From: a bacterium HR33
GTDB lineage: Bacteria > Gemmatimonadota > Gemmatimonadetes > Gemmatimonadales > GWC2-71-9
Direction: 5' to 3'
NCBI GenBank assembly: GCA_002923375.1
Contig: BEIJ01000003.1
Location: 112,001 to 176,000 of the forward strand
DNA: 64,000 nucleotides
The notes beneath the pieces are model-generated. The model had not been told where the DNA came from. It saw only the letters and a list, made by a program, of their open reading frames with translations, and made no database searches. Below, piece after piece: positions 8,811-20,250 of this stretch; position 1 is the stretch's first letter; each line of letters opens with the position of its first letter. The position numbers and the translations under genes are program-made.

Positions 8811-9422
8811 CTCGAGCAACTCCTCAACAGCCTGAATGCGCTGCCCGCGGCATCGGTTTACACCGTAATCGGCATCCTCGCCGCAATAGAGAACGTGTTT
8901 CCGCCGGTGCCGGCGGATACCGCGGTAGCCCTCGGAGCCTTCCTGTCCCAGGGGGGTGTGATATCGGCACCCGCGGTGTTTTTGATAACCTGGGTGTCCA
9001 ACGTTACCAGCGCCACAGCGGTCTATGCCGCCGGCCGCACCGTGGGGCGATCGTTCTTCACCGGACGAGTGGGCCGCCAGCTCCTGCACCCGGAGCGCCT
9101 GCGCAAACTCGAGCGCCTCTACGACCGGCACGGTACGTGGGGCCTGTTCCTGAGCCGCTTCATACCCGCGGTGCGGGCGGTGGTCCCGCCCTTCGCGGGA
9201 ATAGCGCGCTTGAGCTGGCCGCGCTATCTGGCGGCGGTGGCCGTGGCGTCGGGCATCTGGTACGGAACGCTGACTTACGTTGCCGCCACGCTGCTAGAGC
9301 GGCTGGACGACGTGGGAAGGCTACTACGGCAAATAAACCTCATCGCAGCAGGAGCGGCTCTCCTGGCAGCCGGGTTGCTGGTAGTGTGGTACTTGGTGCT
9401 GCACCGCGGGCGGGCAAGATGA
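8808..9422 (+). CDS. DedA-family membrane protein, probable CTG start
   Basis: DedA/VTT-domain integral membrane protein, 204 residues from the proposed CTG start. The family includes undecaprenyl-phosphate and phospholipid transporters or scramblases of the inner membrane. Seen here are the helix VYTVIGILAAIENVFPPVPADT, the FLSRFIPAVRAVVPPFAG signature with conserved arginines, and two C-terminal hydrophobic helices. Starting at GTG 8895 would give only 175 residues without the first segment. The 3' end overlaps xerD by ATGA. A second DedA protein lies at 28976-29617. Confidence 0.82.
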   Translation: MLEQLLNSLNALPAASVYTVIGILAAIENVFPPVPADTAVALGAFLSQGGVISAPAVFLITWVSNVTSATAVYAAGRTVGRSFFTGRVGRQLLHPERLRKLERLYDRHGTWGLFLSRFIPAVRAVVPPFAGIARLSWPRYLAAVAVASGIWYGTLTYVAATLLERLDDVGRLLRQINLIAAGAALLAAGLLVVWYLVLHRGRAR

Positions 9423-10342
9423 GCGCAACCGCAGAAAGCCGCGATCGGATCGAACGGGCCTTCTACTTGGAACAGTTCGCCGATTACCTATCGTTAGAGG
9501 CGGGACACAGCCGCAATACGGTCGAAAACTACACCAGAGACATCCGGCGCATGATACGGTGGCTCGAGGGTTACGGCGTGGAGCGAGCCGAGCGGGTCGA
9601 ATTTTCGCACCTTCGGGACTTTGTCTATCGACTCAAGGATCTAGGCCTCAGCACTTCCAGCATCCGCCGGCAGATATCGGCCATGCGCACCTATTTTCGT
9701 TTTCTGGTGGGCGAGGGCTATCTGGCGCGCGATCCCACAGTCAAACTGGATACGCCCAAGAGCTGGCGCCGCATTCCCGAGGTGCTTTCCCTGTCGGAGA
9801 TCGAAGCACTCCTGGCAGCTCCCTCGGTGGACGAGCCGCTGGGCTGGAGGGACCGGGCGCTGCTGGAAATAGGCTATGGAGCGGGGCTGCGAGTTTCCGA
9901 GCTTGTCGGTTTGAGAGAATCGGACATCTGGTTCGACCAAGCTCTGTTGAGAGTGATGGGGAAGGGTAACAAAGAGCGCTTGGTACCTATAGGGAGGCGT
10001 GCCCTCGGAGCCGCCGCGCTCTACGGCCGCGAGATCCGGCCCACGCTGGACAAGGGATCGAGTCAAGGCCGCTTCTTCCTGAACCGCCGGGGAAGACCCC
10101 TCTCCCGCGTCGGAGCTTGGGGCATAATCAAGCGCTTGGCCAAACGGGCCGGTATAGAAAAACGGGTAACCCCGCACACCCTGCGGCACACCTTCGCCAC
10201 TCACCTGCTGGAACGCGGCGCCGACTTGAGAGCGGTTCAGGAGATGCTGGGACACGCCGATCTGTCGACCACCCAGATCTACACTCACGTGGATCGGGAA
10301 TACCTGCGCGCGATTCACCAGCAGTACCATCCAAGAGCGTAA
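9419..10342 (+). CDS. xerD: Tyrosine recombinase XerC/XerD type
   Basis: 307-residue tyrosine recombinase of the size and layout of XerC/XerD: an N-terminal SAM-like core-binding domain, then the catalytic domain. Catalytic residues are Arg158 (GAGLRVSEL), Lys182, His253 and Arg256 (HTLRHTF), His279 (LGHADLSTTQIYTH) and Tyr288. These enzymes resolve chromosome dimers at dif. A dif-like site lies about 17 kb away in this window. The ATG at 9419 overlaps the dedA stop. The symbol is by similarity; XerC versus XerD cannot be settled from sequence alone. Confidence 0.88.
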   Translation: MSATAESRDRIERAFYLEQFADYLSLEAGHSRNTVENYTRDIRRMIRWLEGYGVERAERVEFSHLRDFVYRLKDLGLSTSSIRRQISAMRTYFRFLVGEGYLARDPTVKLDTPKSWRRIPEVLSLSEIEALLAAPSVDEPLGWRDRALLEIGYGAGLRVSELVGLRESDIWFDQALLRVMGKGNKERLVPIGRRALGAAALYGREIRPTLDKGSSQGRFFLNRRGRPLSRVGAWGIIKRLAKRAGIEKRVTPHTLRHTFATHLLERGADLRAVQEMLGHADLSTTQIYTHVDREYLRAIHQQYHPRA

Positions 10343-10348
10343 CCCGCC

Positions 10349-10945
10349 ATGATACTCGTTCTGGACAACTACGACTCCTTCACCTACAACCTGGTCCAGT
10401 ATCTGGGAGAACTCGGTGCCGAACCGGCGGTGCGGCGCAACGACCAGGTGACGCTGGAAGAGATCGAAGCCCTGAGACCCGCGGGGATCGTGATATCCCC
10501 GGGACCCGGCGTTCCCGCCAGAGCCGGGATCAGTGTTCCCCTGATACGAGCCTTTGCCGGGCGCATACCGATACTCGGCGTGTGCCTGGGACATCAGGCA
10601 ATCGGAGAGGCCTTCGGCGGCAGGGTCATAAGGGCATCGCGCCTCATGCACGGGAAGACCTCACCCATAGAACATACCGGCGAAGGGCTCTTGGCGGGCC
10701 TACCTCGGCGCTTCGAGGCGATGCGCTACCATTCGCTGGTGATCGATCCCGAGCGGCTCCCCGCCGAACTCAAGGTCACAGCCTGGACAGCGGATCGTCC
10801 CCGCGGCGAAGAAATCATGGCGGTAGAGCACAAGACCCACCCCGTCTTCGGCGTTCAGTTTCATCCCGAGTCGGTAGCGACCCAAGTGGGGAGATCTATT
10901 CTGTCTAGGTTTGTAGAGCTAACTCGTTCCGGCGGCGGGGGTTAA
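10349..10945 (+). CDS. trpG: Glutamine amidotransferase, anthranilate/aminodeoxychorismate synthase component II
   Basis: 198-residue class I glutamine amidotransferase of the TrpG/PabA family, which delivers ammonia to chorismate-using TrpE or PabB. Seen: the N-terminal LDNYDSFTYNLVQYL, the nucleophile Cys in GVCLGHQAIGEAFGG, and the His-Glu pair in FGVQFHPES. Neither trpE nor pabB is adjacent, so it may serve tryptophan, folate or both. It starts 6 nt after xerD and is probably cotranscribed. Confidence 0.88.
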   Translation: MILVLDNYDSFTYNLVQYLGELGAEPAVRRNDQVTLEEIEALRPAGIVISPGPGVPARAGISVPLIRAFAGRIPILGVCLGHQAIGEAFGGRVIRASRLMHGKTSPIEHTGEGLLAGLPRRFEAMRYHSLVIDPERLPAELKVTAWTADRPRGEEIMAVEHKTHPVFGVQFHPESVATQVGRSILSRFVELTRSGGGG

Positions 10946-10974
10946 GCCGGCCGCCGGGCGTGCTGGCACGACTT

Positions 10975-11003
10975 TTGACAGCGACGGCGGCTCTGGTTAA
11001 CTT
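10975..11003 (+). promoter_or_regulatory. Sigma-70-type promoter of the kdsB operon
   Basis: A perfect TTGACA (10975-10980), 17-bp spacer and TAACTT (10998-11003). The GTG of kdsB begins 5 nt later, so the transcript would start at about the start codon. A CTGGCACG at 10963-10970, matching the sigma-54 -24 element, overlaps upstream. It drives the Kdo/LPS-transport gene block. Confidence 0.6.
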
Positions 11004-11008
11004 CCACT

Positions 11009-13392
<2,384 letters not shown>

Positions 13393-13393
13393 G

Positions 13394-14248
13394 ATGAGCC
13401 TGCTGTTCGAGCCCAGCCCGCTTCTCATAGCCGGCCCGTGCGTGCTCGAATCGGATCGAGTGAATCTTGCGATTGCCGAAGCCCTGGCCGCTTTGGGCCA
13501 GCGGCTCAACCTGCGCGTCATCTACAAAGGGAGCTTTGACAAAGCCAACCGGTCTGCCCCGGACGCCCCTCGCGGTCCGGGACTGGAGGCGGGTCTGGAG
13601 GCTCTCGTGCGGGTGAGGGAGGTAACCGGCCTTCCGGTTCTCACCGATGTTCACGAGCCCGACCAAGCGGCGCGGGCGGCGCAGTCGGTGGACGCCCTGC
13701 AGGTGCCGGCGTTCCTGTGCCGCCAAACCGATTTGCTGGAGGCTGTAGGGCGAACCGGTAAGGCGGTAAATATCAAGAAAGGGCAGTGGATGGCGCCGGA
13801 AGCGATGGCGGGAGCGGTCGCCAAAGTCGAGCGCGGCAGGAGCCTGGGCGTGCCGGCGGATGGAGCGGTGGTGGGGAAGGCCGATATCGCGGTGACCGAA
13901 AGGGGGACGTTCTTCGGGTACGGAGATCTGGTGGTGGATATGCGCAGCTTTGCCCGGTTGAAACAAGCCACCGGGGTGTGCGTCCTTTTCGACGCCACCC
14001 ACTCGGTGCAGCAGCCGGGCCGAGGACCTCGGGGCGAGAGCGGCGGTACCAGGGAGCACATACCGGCGCTGCTGCTGGCGGCCGCCGCGGCCGGCGCCGA
14101 AGGCTTTTTCATGGAAACCCATCCCGATCCGGAAAGCTCGCCCAGCGATCGGGCTACGGTGTGGCCTCTCGCCGCCTTGGGCGATCTGGTCGAAAGGGCG
14201 GTCGAAGTGTGGCATGCCGCGCGGGCGCGCTCGGGGGCGGCGCTATGA
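13394..14248 (+). CDS. kdsA: Kdo-8-phosphate synthase, metal-dependent type
   Basis: 284-residue 2-dehydro-3-deoxyphosphooctonate aldolase that condenses arabinose-5-phosphate with phosphoenolpyruvate. Motifs: IAGPCVLES, YKGSFDKANRS, LTDVHEP, NIKKGQWMAP, FGYGDLVVDMRS, FDATHSVQQPG and METHPDP. The cysteine in IAGPC is the position that distinguishes metal-dependent enzymes (Cys) from the E. coli type (Asn). A short insertion (RSLGVPADGAVVGKA) precedes the TERGTFFGY segment. The start is 1 nt after pyrG; the end overlaps kdsC by ATGA. Confidence 0.95.
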   Translation: MSLLFEPSPLLIAGPCVLESDRVNLAIAEALAALGQRLNLRVIYKGSFDKANRSAPDAPRGPGLEAGLEALVRVREVTGLPVLTDVHEPDQAARAAQSVDALQVPAFLCRQTDLLEAVGRTGKAVNIKKGQWMAPEAMAGAVAKVERGRSLGVPADGAVVGKADIAVTERGTFFGYGDLVVDMRSFARLKQATGVCVLFDATHSVQQPGRGPRGESGGTREHIPALLLAAAAAGAEGFFMETHPDPESSPSDRATVWPLAALGDLVERAVEVWHAARARSGAAL

Positions 14249-14817
14249 TCGATCCCGAGCTGGCCCGCAAGATTAGGCTCGTCGGGCTGGACGTAGATGG
14301 CGTTCTCACCGATGGAGCGGTGTACATGGGAGTGGTGGCCGGCGAAAGCTGCGAGTTCAAGAGGTTCGACATCCAAGACGGCATCGGTATTAAGCTCATG
14401 CAAGACGCGGGGATCAGAGTAGTTCTCCTGAGCGGCCGGGAATCTCCCGCCACACTGGTACGGGCGCGAGACCTGGGTATCGGCGACGTGATCCAGGACG
14501 ACTCGGCCCGCAAACTTCCCGCCTTCGAAAGATTGCTTGACCGCTTGGGTATAGGGTTCGAAGAGGCGGCATTCGTAGGAGACGACCTGCCGGACATTCC
14601 GGTTTTGCGGAGAGTGGGACTGCCGGTGGCGGTACCCAATGCGGCGGGCGAGGTCAAGGAGCTGGCCCGATACACTACGCGGGCGCGGGGCGGCTTTGGA
14701 GCGGTGAGGGAGTTTGCCGAGGCCCTCCTTCGGGCCAGGGGAGAGTGGGAGCGATTGGTGGAACGGTATCTGCGGGAACGCGGTGAGCGGGTGCGGGAAC
14801 TCGGCCGTGCCGGGTGA
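14245..14817 (+). CDS. kdsC: Kdo-8-phosphate phosphatase
   Basis: 190-residue HAD-superfamily phosphatase that removes phosphate from Kdo-8-P. The nucleophile motif is GLDVDGVLTDG; later HAD motifs are VVLLSGRES, the lysine in DDSARKLPAF, and FVGDDLPDIPVL. Like other KdsC proteins it lacks a large cap domain. ATG 14245 overlaps the kdsA stop. Together with kdsA and kdsB it gives a complete arabinose-5-P to CMP-Kdo route apart from the kdsD isomerase. Confidence 0.94.
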   Translation: MIDPELARKIRLVGLDVDGVLTDGAVYMGVVAGESCEFKRFDIQDGIGIKLMQDAGIRVVLLSGRESPATLVRARDLGIGDVIQDDSARKLPAFERLLDRLGIGFEEAAFVGDDLPDIPVLRRVGLPVAVPNAAGEVKELARYTTRARGGFGAVREFAEALLRARGEWERLVERYLRERGERVRELGRAG

Positions 14818-15370
14818 GGGCTGGCGGCGATCCGGCGGTCGCCGCTTGTGGGCGGCGGTTGGCGTGGCGGTTGCGATCGGCTGCGGAGGAACGCAGACTC
14901 CCACCATCAGTTCTACCGCAGCCGACAGTGCGGACCAAGTTTTCTTCGGCCTGGAGCACAATCTCACCGTGGACGGAGTGCTCCGGGCCAATGTCCGGGC
15001 CGACACCGCCTACTTTTACCAGGCAACGCAACGCGCCGATCTCAAAGGAGTGCAGGTGATCTTTTACTCCCCTGCGGGCCAGGAGAGCTCGAGACTGACT
15101 TCCCGGGAAGGGAGCTACGACTGGAGGACGGGCGACATGGAAGCCCGCGGGGATGTAGTGGCGGTCACTCCCGACGGCCGCAGACTCACCACCTCGATCC
15201 TGCGCTACGATCGGGCCTCGAACCGGATTACGGGGCCGGCGCCCTTCGTGTTCGATGCGCCCGACCGCCACCTGGAAGGAGAGAGCTTTACCTCGGATCC
15301 GGATTTCCGAAACGTGGTGACCACCAGGCCCCGAAGAGGGAGAATCGAGGGAGAGCGGGTACCGCGGTGA
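14807..15370 (+). CDS. lptC: LPS export protein LptC-like lipoprotein
   Basis: About 187 residues, an LptC-type periplasmic bridge protein by position and pattern. The N terminus from GTG 14807 is a short basic stretch, a hydrophobic segment and an AIGC lipobox-like site, so it may be lipid-anchored, unlike the transmembrane LptC of E. coli. The body has the beta-jellyroll signature of the family (GVQVIFYSP, SREGSYDWRTGDMEARGDVVAVTPDGRRLTT). It lies between kdsC (11-nt overlap) and an OstA-domain gene (GTGA overlap) ahead of lptB. A GTG at 14783 is an alternative start. Confidence 0.68.
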   Translation: MPGEGWRRSGGRRLWAAVGVAVAIGCGGTQTPTISSTAADSADQVFFGLEHNLTVDGVLRANVRADTAYFYQATQRADLKGVQVIFYSPAGQESSRLTSREGSYDWRTGDMEARGDVVAVTPDGRRLTTSILRYDRASNRITGPAPFVFDAPDRHLEGESFTSDPDFRNVVTTRPRRGRIEGERVPR

Positions 15371-16644
15371 TAACCGGCGGAACGCCCCTTGCGGCCGCTT
15401 GTGCGCTGATCGTTGTGTCGGCAGCATCCCTGGGGGCGCAGCAGTCATCCGGCTGCCGGGTGCAGCTCGACAGCGTGGGCGGCACGGGGCGCTACGAGGA
15501 GATCCGCCCCGGCGTCGTAAGGCAGTACGGCAGCGGGGGAGTCTGGGCCAGTTGTCGCAACCAGCGAACCGCTATCTACGCCGACAGCGTTGCGTGGTAT
15601 TCCGACTTGGCCAGGGTGGACTTCATCGGCAGGACCCGCTTCGAGGACAGCACCGTTTTACTGCACGCCGACCGAGCCAGTTACTATACCAGGGATGAAC
15701 GGCTGGAGGCCTACGGTATGGTGCGGCTGCTCAATCTGCGCACCGGAACGGAGTTGCGCGGGCCCAACCTCAAGTACTGGCGAGCGATCGAAGGGGTGAG
15801 GGACACCAGCGATCTGGTAGCCTCGGATCGGCCGACCGTATGGTACAGGCAGGAGCAGGAGCGGGGCGATACCGCCGCTCCTGAGCCGTACGTGATCGTG
15901 GGCCAGCGGGTGAGGCTCAAAGGAGAGGGCCGCGCTTGGGCTGCGGGTTCGGTGACTGTCTCCCGGAGCGATCTTCGGGCTTCCGGCGACAGTGCGGAGC
16001 TGGATCTCGACAACGGCACCGGGCGCTTGCTGGGCGGCGCGCAAATCGAGGGCAGGGGCGAGCGGGCCTACACTCTGAGCGGAGAGCGCGTGGTGTTCCG
16101 ATTGGAGGAGAGGCGTTTGCGCTGGGTGCAGGCTCAGGGCGCGGCTCGGGCGGTGAGCGAGGATTGGGATCTGGCGGCGGACACGATCGAGTTTTACATC
16201 GAGAACCAGCGGATCCAAAACGGAGGGGCCTGGGGTCGGGAAAACCGGCCCAAGGCGGTCTCTTCCAGCTACACCATGGAGGCGGATTCTCTGGCGATCG
16301 ACGCCCCGGATCAGCGGCTCCGGGAGATTAGGGGATTTGGAAAAGCATTGGCGCTGGCTTACGGCGGCAGGGAAGGCGGCGAACCCGATTGGGTGGCGGG
16401 AGATACTTTGGTGGCGCACTTCGACACCGCGTCCTCGGGAGAACGGGCTATGAGGGAGCTGGACGCCCGGGGACATGCCAGAGCCTATTACCGGGTGTAC
16501 GAGGAGGACGGGAGGACGCTTGCCGGGATAAATTATTCCCGGGGAGCCAGGATCAAGGCGATATTCACCGACGGCTCCCTGCACCGGGTGCACGTGATAG
16601 GGGAAGGAGACGGAATCTACCTGGAGCCGCGAAGGAGACCGTGA
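15367..16644 (+). CDS. OstA/LptA-domain periplasmic protein
   Basis: 425-residue secreted protein. It begins at GTG 15367 with a signal peptide (hydrophobic [14 protein letters not shown], cleavage near LGA-QQ). The rest is a repetitive beta-rich OstA-type sequence ([42 protein letters not shown]), as in LptA and the N-terminal domain of LptD. It is more than twice the length of E. coli LptA, so it may form a longer LPS bridge across the periplasm or be an LptD N-domain relative without a barrel. The position between lptC and lptB supports an LPS-transport role. Confidence 0.72.
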   Translation: MITGGTPLAAACALIVVSAASLGAQQSSGCRVQLDSVGGTGRYEEIRPGVVRQYGSGGVWASCRNQRTAIYADSVAWYSDLARVDFIGRTRFEDSTVLLHADRASYYTRDERLEAYGMVRLLNLRTGTELRGPNLKYWRAIEGVRDTSDLVASDRPTVWYRQEQERGDTAAPEPYVIVGQRVRLKGEGRAWAAGSVTVSRSDLRASGDSAELDLDNGTGRLLGGAQIEGRGERAYTLSGERVVFRLEERRLRWVQAQGAARAVSEDWDLAADTIEFYIENQRIQNGGAWGRENRPKAVSSSYTMEADSLAIDAPDQRLREIRGFGKALALAYGGREGGEPDWVAGDTLVAHFDTASSGERAMRELDARGHARAYYRVYEEDGRTLAGINYSRGARIKAIFTDGSLHRVHVIGEGDGIYLEPRRRP

Positions 16645-17825
16645 TAGAGACTCTGCATCTGGCGGTGGAGGGGAAAGACCCTTCGGTACTTCTAGCTCTG
16701 GCGGCCCTATTGGGTCGCGCGGGGGCCGAGGGGGAGGTGCGGTTCGGTGACCTCGCGGTGGCGTACCGGGAGGACCATTTGGACTTGCGCCGCAAGGCCT
16801 TTGGAGAAAGCCGGCAGGAGGCGGGGGTGCTGTCCGTGGATCAGGCGCGCAGATACCTGGCGGACTCGGTGCTGCCCCGCCTGGCGACTGACGGTCTTTT
16901 GGTCTCTCTGCCCGACAAGATAGACGACGAGGTCACGGTGCGTCTCGCGCCCGAGTTGTGGCTCGCGGTGGGGCCGGAGCGGTTGGCGGTGCGGGAGGAG
17001 CTTCTGTCGCTGGCTCTGGAGCAGATCCGCGCTGCCGAAACCGCCGGGGCTCCGCTGGAGAGAAAGGTGGCGGGAAGCGTGCTTGCGGCCCGGGGCCTGA
17101 CCAAGATCTACCGCCGGCGGAAGGTGGTGGACGACGTTCACCTGGAGCTTCGACAGGGCGAGATCGTGGGCCTGCTCGGTCCCAACGGGGCCGGCAAGAC
17201 CACCACCTTCTACATGATCGTGGGTCTGGTTCGCCCGGACGCGGGGCGCATCTACCTGGACGGAGAGGACATCTCCGGCTTGCCGATGTACCAGCGCGCC
17301 AGGCGCGGTATCGGGTACCTCGCGCAGGAGCCATCGGTTTTTCGAAAGCTGACGGTGGAGGAAAACATCCTGGCGATACTGGAGACCCTGCCCATCGGAG
17401 AAGAGGAGAGGAAGCGGCGGCTGGAGCAGTTGCTGGAGGAGCTCTCCCTCAAGCACCTGAGAGACGCCTTGGCCTACAAGCTTTCCGGCGGTGAGAGGCG
17501 GCGCTTGGAGATCACTCGAGCCCTGGCTACGAATCCCAAGTTCTTGCTGTTGGACGAACCGTTCACCGGTGTAGATCCGATAGCCGTGCACGATATCCAA
17601 ACCATCGTGGCGGGGCTGAGAAAAAGGGGAATGGGGTTGCTGATCACCGATCACAACGTCGAACAGACGCTGGACATAGTGGATCGGGCTTACATCGTCT
17701 TCGAGGGCCGGATCCAGGTGTCGGGGACGGTGCGGGAGCTGGTGTTCGACGACCGCGTAGCTGATCTTTATTTAGGTCCCACACTGACGGCCCGATTGCG
17801 GGCTCGTTTGGGAGCTGCAGCGTGA
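16641..17825 (+). CDS. lptB: LptB ATPase with long N-terminal extension
   Basis: 394 residues. The C-terminal part (from about residue 147) is a complete LptB, the ATPase of the LPS exporter: Walker A GPNGAGKT (180-187), [10 protein letters not shown] signature (281-290), Walker B LLLDEP with Glu306, His338 in the H-loop. LptB normally has about 240 residues, so roughly 146 N-terminal residues are extra. They are acidic/leucine-rich and I do not recognise the domain. The fusion start is well supported: GTG 16641 follows AAGGAGA (16632-16638) and overlaps the upstream stop. An internal GTG at 17079 could yield a normal-sized LptB. Confidence 0.9.
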   Translation: MIETLHLAVEGKDPSVLLALAALLGRAGAEGEVRFGDLAVAYREDHLDLRRKAFGESRQEAGVLSVDQARRYLADSVLPRLATDGLLVSLPDKIDDEVTVRLAPELWLAVGPERLAVREELLSLALEQIRAAETAGAPLERKVAGSVLAARGLTKIYRRRKVVDDVHLELRQGEIVGLLGPNGAGKTTTFYMIVGLVRPDAGRIYLDGEDISGLPMYQRARRGIGYLAQEPSVFRKLTVEENILAILETLPIGEEERKRRLEQLLEELSLKHLRDALAYKLSGGERRRLEITRALATNPKFLLLDEPFTGVDPIAVHDIQTIVAGLRKRGMGLLITDHNVEQTLDIVDRAYIVFEGRIQVSGTVRELVFDDRVADLYLGPTLTARLRARLGAAA

Positions 17826-19273
17826 AGACGTCGCTCCACCAGCAGACGGTCATGCGCCAGGAGCTGCGCATGAATCCTCGCCTCTACCAGGCGATGGACC
17901 TCCTCTACATGCCGCTCCAGGAACTGCAGCAACATCTCAAGGAAGAACTCCTGGTCAATCCGTTCCTCGAACTGGTCGAGCCGGAAGAGGAAGAGGAGGT
18001 GCTCGAGCCGGCCGCCAAGACCGAAGCTGAGGAGGCCAAGCAGAACGAGGAAGAGGAAGCAGTCGACTGGGAAGACATACTCCTCGACGGTTTTAGAGTA
18101 TCCAGCGACCGGGGCGAGTACGAAGAAATCGAGCCCTACGAAAGGGTGCCGGTGGAGGTACCCGACCTGGCCGATCACCTGCGAGAGCAGATCCGGCTGC
18201 TGGATCTCAGTCCGCGCCAGCGCTTTTTGGCCGAGGAGTTCGTGGGAAACATAGGGGAAGACGGGTACCTCCAGGCGACGCTGGAAGAAGTGGTCTCGGG
18301 CGCCAACAGGGCTCTGGAGGCGTCGGGGTCGGCGGAGGAGCTCGGCGGGCCGTTCAGCCTCGAAGAGGCGGAGGAGCTGCTGCGTATCATCCAGCAACTC
18401 GATCCCCCGGGCGTCGCCGCACGGGATCTCAGAGAATGCCTGCTCATTCAGTTGAGGGAACTGGGCGAGCAGGACAGTCTTGCCTACCGGCTGGTGGACG
18501 AAGCGTTCGACGATCTCATAGCTCACCGCTGGAGCGATCTCGCCAAGCGCTACGGGGTGAGTTCCAAAGAGGTGCAGGAGGCGGCGGATCAACTGGCTAA
18601 ACTCGACCCCAAGCCCGGACTCCGCTTCTCTCGAGCGGAGGACGCTTACGTGGTCCCCGATCTGGTGGTGGAAAAGGTGGACGGAGAGTATCGGGTGTTC
18701 CTCAACGATTCCGGTGTCCCCCGCCTCCGGCTCAGCAGGATGTATCGCGACATCGCCGCGGACCGAAAGAAGTTCGTGGGAGAAAACCGGGAATTCATCA
18801 CCGAGAAGCTGAACAGTGCTACCTGGCTCATACAGGCGATCGAGCAGCGCCGCCAGACGATGCTCAAGGTGATGCGCTTTATCGTGGACCGGCAGCGGGA
18901 ATTTTTCGAGCGGGGCGTGGAGCACCTCAAGCCTCTCACCCTGCGGGAGGTGGCGGAGGCGCTGGGGATGCACGAATCCACCGTTAGTCGCGTGACCAGC
19001 CAGAAATACGTGCAGACTCCCAGAGGTGTACTGCCCCTGAGATTCTTCTTCTCCTCGAGCCTCGGAACCACCTCCGGAGAAGACGCCAGCGCCCGGGCGG
19101 TCAAAGCTCATATCCAGAAGCTGGTGAGCGAAGAAGATCCCGCGTCTCCCCTTACCGACTCGGACATAGTGAAGGCCTTGGCGGAGCGCGGCATCAAGAT
19201 CGCCCGCAGGACCGTTGCCAAGTATAGAGATCAACTGGGTATCCTGCCCGCCCGGATGCGCAAGCGGGTATGA
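17822..19273 (+). CDS. rpoN: RNA polymerase sigma-54 factor
   Basis: 483-residue sigma-54. Region I is glutamine/leucine-rich ([17 protein letters not shown]), followed by an acidic linker, the core-binding region and the C-terminal DNA-binding domain with a helix-turn-helix ([18 protein letters not shown]) and RpoN box ([12 protein letters not shown]). GTG 17822 overlaps the lptB stop. lptB-rpoN adjacency is common in diderms. Sigma-54 requires an AAA+ activator; none is in the window. Confidence 0.96.
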   Translation: MKTSLHQQTVMRQELRMNPRLYQAMDLLYMPLQELQQHLKEELLVNPFLELVEPEEEEEVLEPAAKTEAEEAKQNEEEEAVDWEDILLDGFRVSSDRGEYEEIEPYERVPVEVPDLADHLREQIRLLDLSPRQRFLAEEFVGNIGEDGYLQATLEEVVSGANRALEASGSAEELGGPFSLEEAEELLRIIQQLDPPGVAARDLRECLLIQLRELGEQDSLAYRLVDEAFDDLIAHRWSDLAKRYGVSSKEVQEAADQLAKLDPKPGLRFSRAEDAYVVPDLVVEKVDGEYRVFLNDSGVPRLRLSRMYRDIAADRKKFVGENREFITEKLNSATWLIQAIEQRRQTMLKVMRFIVDRQREFFERGVEHLKPLTLREVAEALGMHESTVSRVTSQKYVQTPRGVLPLRFFFSSSLGTTSGEDASARAVKAHIQKLVSEEDPASPLTDSDIVKALAERGIKIARRTVAKYRDQLGILPARMRKRV

Positions 19274-20250
19274 GCCTCGCGTCGCCGGGCTCCACGGTCG
19301 AGGTCAGCGTGCTGGTACCGGCCAAGGACGAGGCTGAGAACCTCCCCGAGTTCGTGCGCCAGTGCGCTGAAGCTCTGGCCCCGCTTCCCTACGGGTGCGA
19401 AGTGGTGGTAATCGACGACGGCAGCGAAGACGATACTCCGAAGGTATTGAAAGAGCTGTCGCGGAACTACCCGTTTCTGCGCTGGGTGAGCCACCGGAGC
19501 CAGCGGGGAATTGCCGACGCTTTAAAAAGCGGGGCGGATGCGGCCCGGGGAAAGATTCTGGTATTCTATCCCGCCGATCTCCAGTTCCTTCCCGCGGAGA
19601 TACCGGCCCTGGTGGAGCCGATCCGATCGGGAGAAGCGGACATCGTTACCGGAACCAAACAAGGCACCTACGAAAAGGCGTTCGTCTCCGGCGTGTACAA
19701 CCGGCTATGCCGGTGGCTCTTCGGCATCAGGGTGAGCGATCTCAATGCGGTGAAGGCCTATCGCCGCGAGATCATGGACGATATGCCCACGCGGCCGGAC
19801 TGGCACCGATTTATGGTAGTGATCGCGGCGGCCGACGGCTTTCGGGTTACCGAACGGCCGGTCAAGCTCTACCCCCGCCGGGCCGGGAAGTCCAAGTTCG
19901 GCCTGGGGCGCGTGCCCGTGGGCGTGCTCGATCTTCTGTCCGTTTGGTTCCAACTCCGCTTTGGCCGCAAGCCGATGCTCTTCTTCGGCCTTTCGGGGGG
20001 AGTGCTCTTCGCCCTGGGGTTTCTGGTGGGCACCGCCGCGCTGGTACTTCGGTTCGGATTCGGAATGGGTTTTAGACCCCTGCTGGACCTGGTCATGGTG
20101 CTGGTCATTTCGGGTATCGCGCTCTTCGGATTTGGATTCGTGGGCGAGATGCTCGCCGGAATGCGGGAGGAACTGAGGGCGCTCACCCGGGAGCTACGAC
20201 AGAATCGCGGCGGTCACGCCGAGGATCTCTCCGCCAAAAGGCCGGAGTAA
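19270..20250 (+). CDS. Polyprenol-type GT2 glycosyltransferase with membrane anchor
   Basis: 326-residue family 2 glycosyltransferase. The GT-A domain has VSVLVPAKDEAENL, VVVIDDGSEDDTP and the acidic YPADLQFLP in the metal-binding position. Two hydrophobic helices near the C terminus (about 235-260 and 275-300) resemble the DPM1/GtrB/ArnC group that loads sugars onto polyprenyl phosphate. ATG 19270 overlaps the rpoN stop. The 3' end overlaps the opposing GT4 gene by 37 nt. The sugar and acceptor cannot be read from sequence. Confidence 0.85.
   Translation: MSLASPGSTVEVSVLVPAKDEAENLPEFVRQCAEALAPLPYGCEVVVIDDGSEDDTPKVLKELSRNYPFLRWVSHRSQRGIADALKSGADAARGKILVFYPADLQFLPAEIPALVEPIRSGEADIVTGTKQGTYEKAFVSGVYNRLCRWLFGIRVSDLNAVKAYRREIMDDMPTRPDWHRFMVVIAAADGFRVTERPVKLYPRRAGKSKFGLGRVPVGVLDLLSVWFQLRFGRKPMLFFGLSGGVLFALGFLVGTAALVLRFGFGMGFRPLLDLVMVLVISGIALFGFGFVGEMLAGMREELRALTRELRQNRGGHAEDLSAKRPE

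Noticed and set aside
9419-10342. Phage or transposon integrase
   Set aside because: Size, motifs and operon context fit housekeeping XerC/XerD; no phage genes, attachment repeats or insertion sequence seen anywhere in the window.
17822-19273. sigma-54 activator genes or further -24/-12 promoters
   Set aside because: No AAA+ enhancer-binding protein is encoded in the window and I saw no full TGGCAC-N5-TTGC site.
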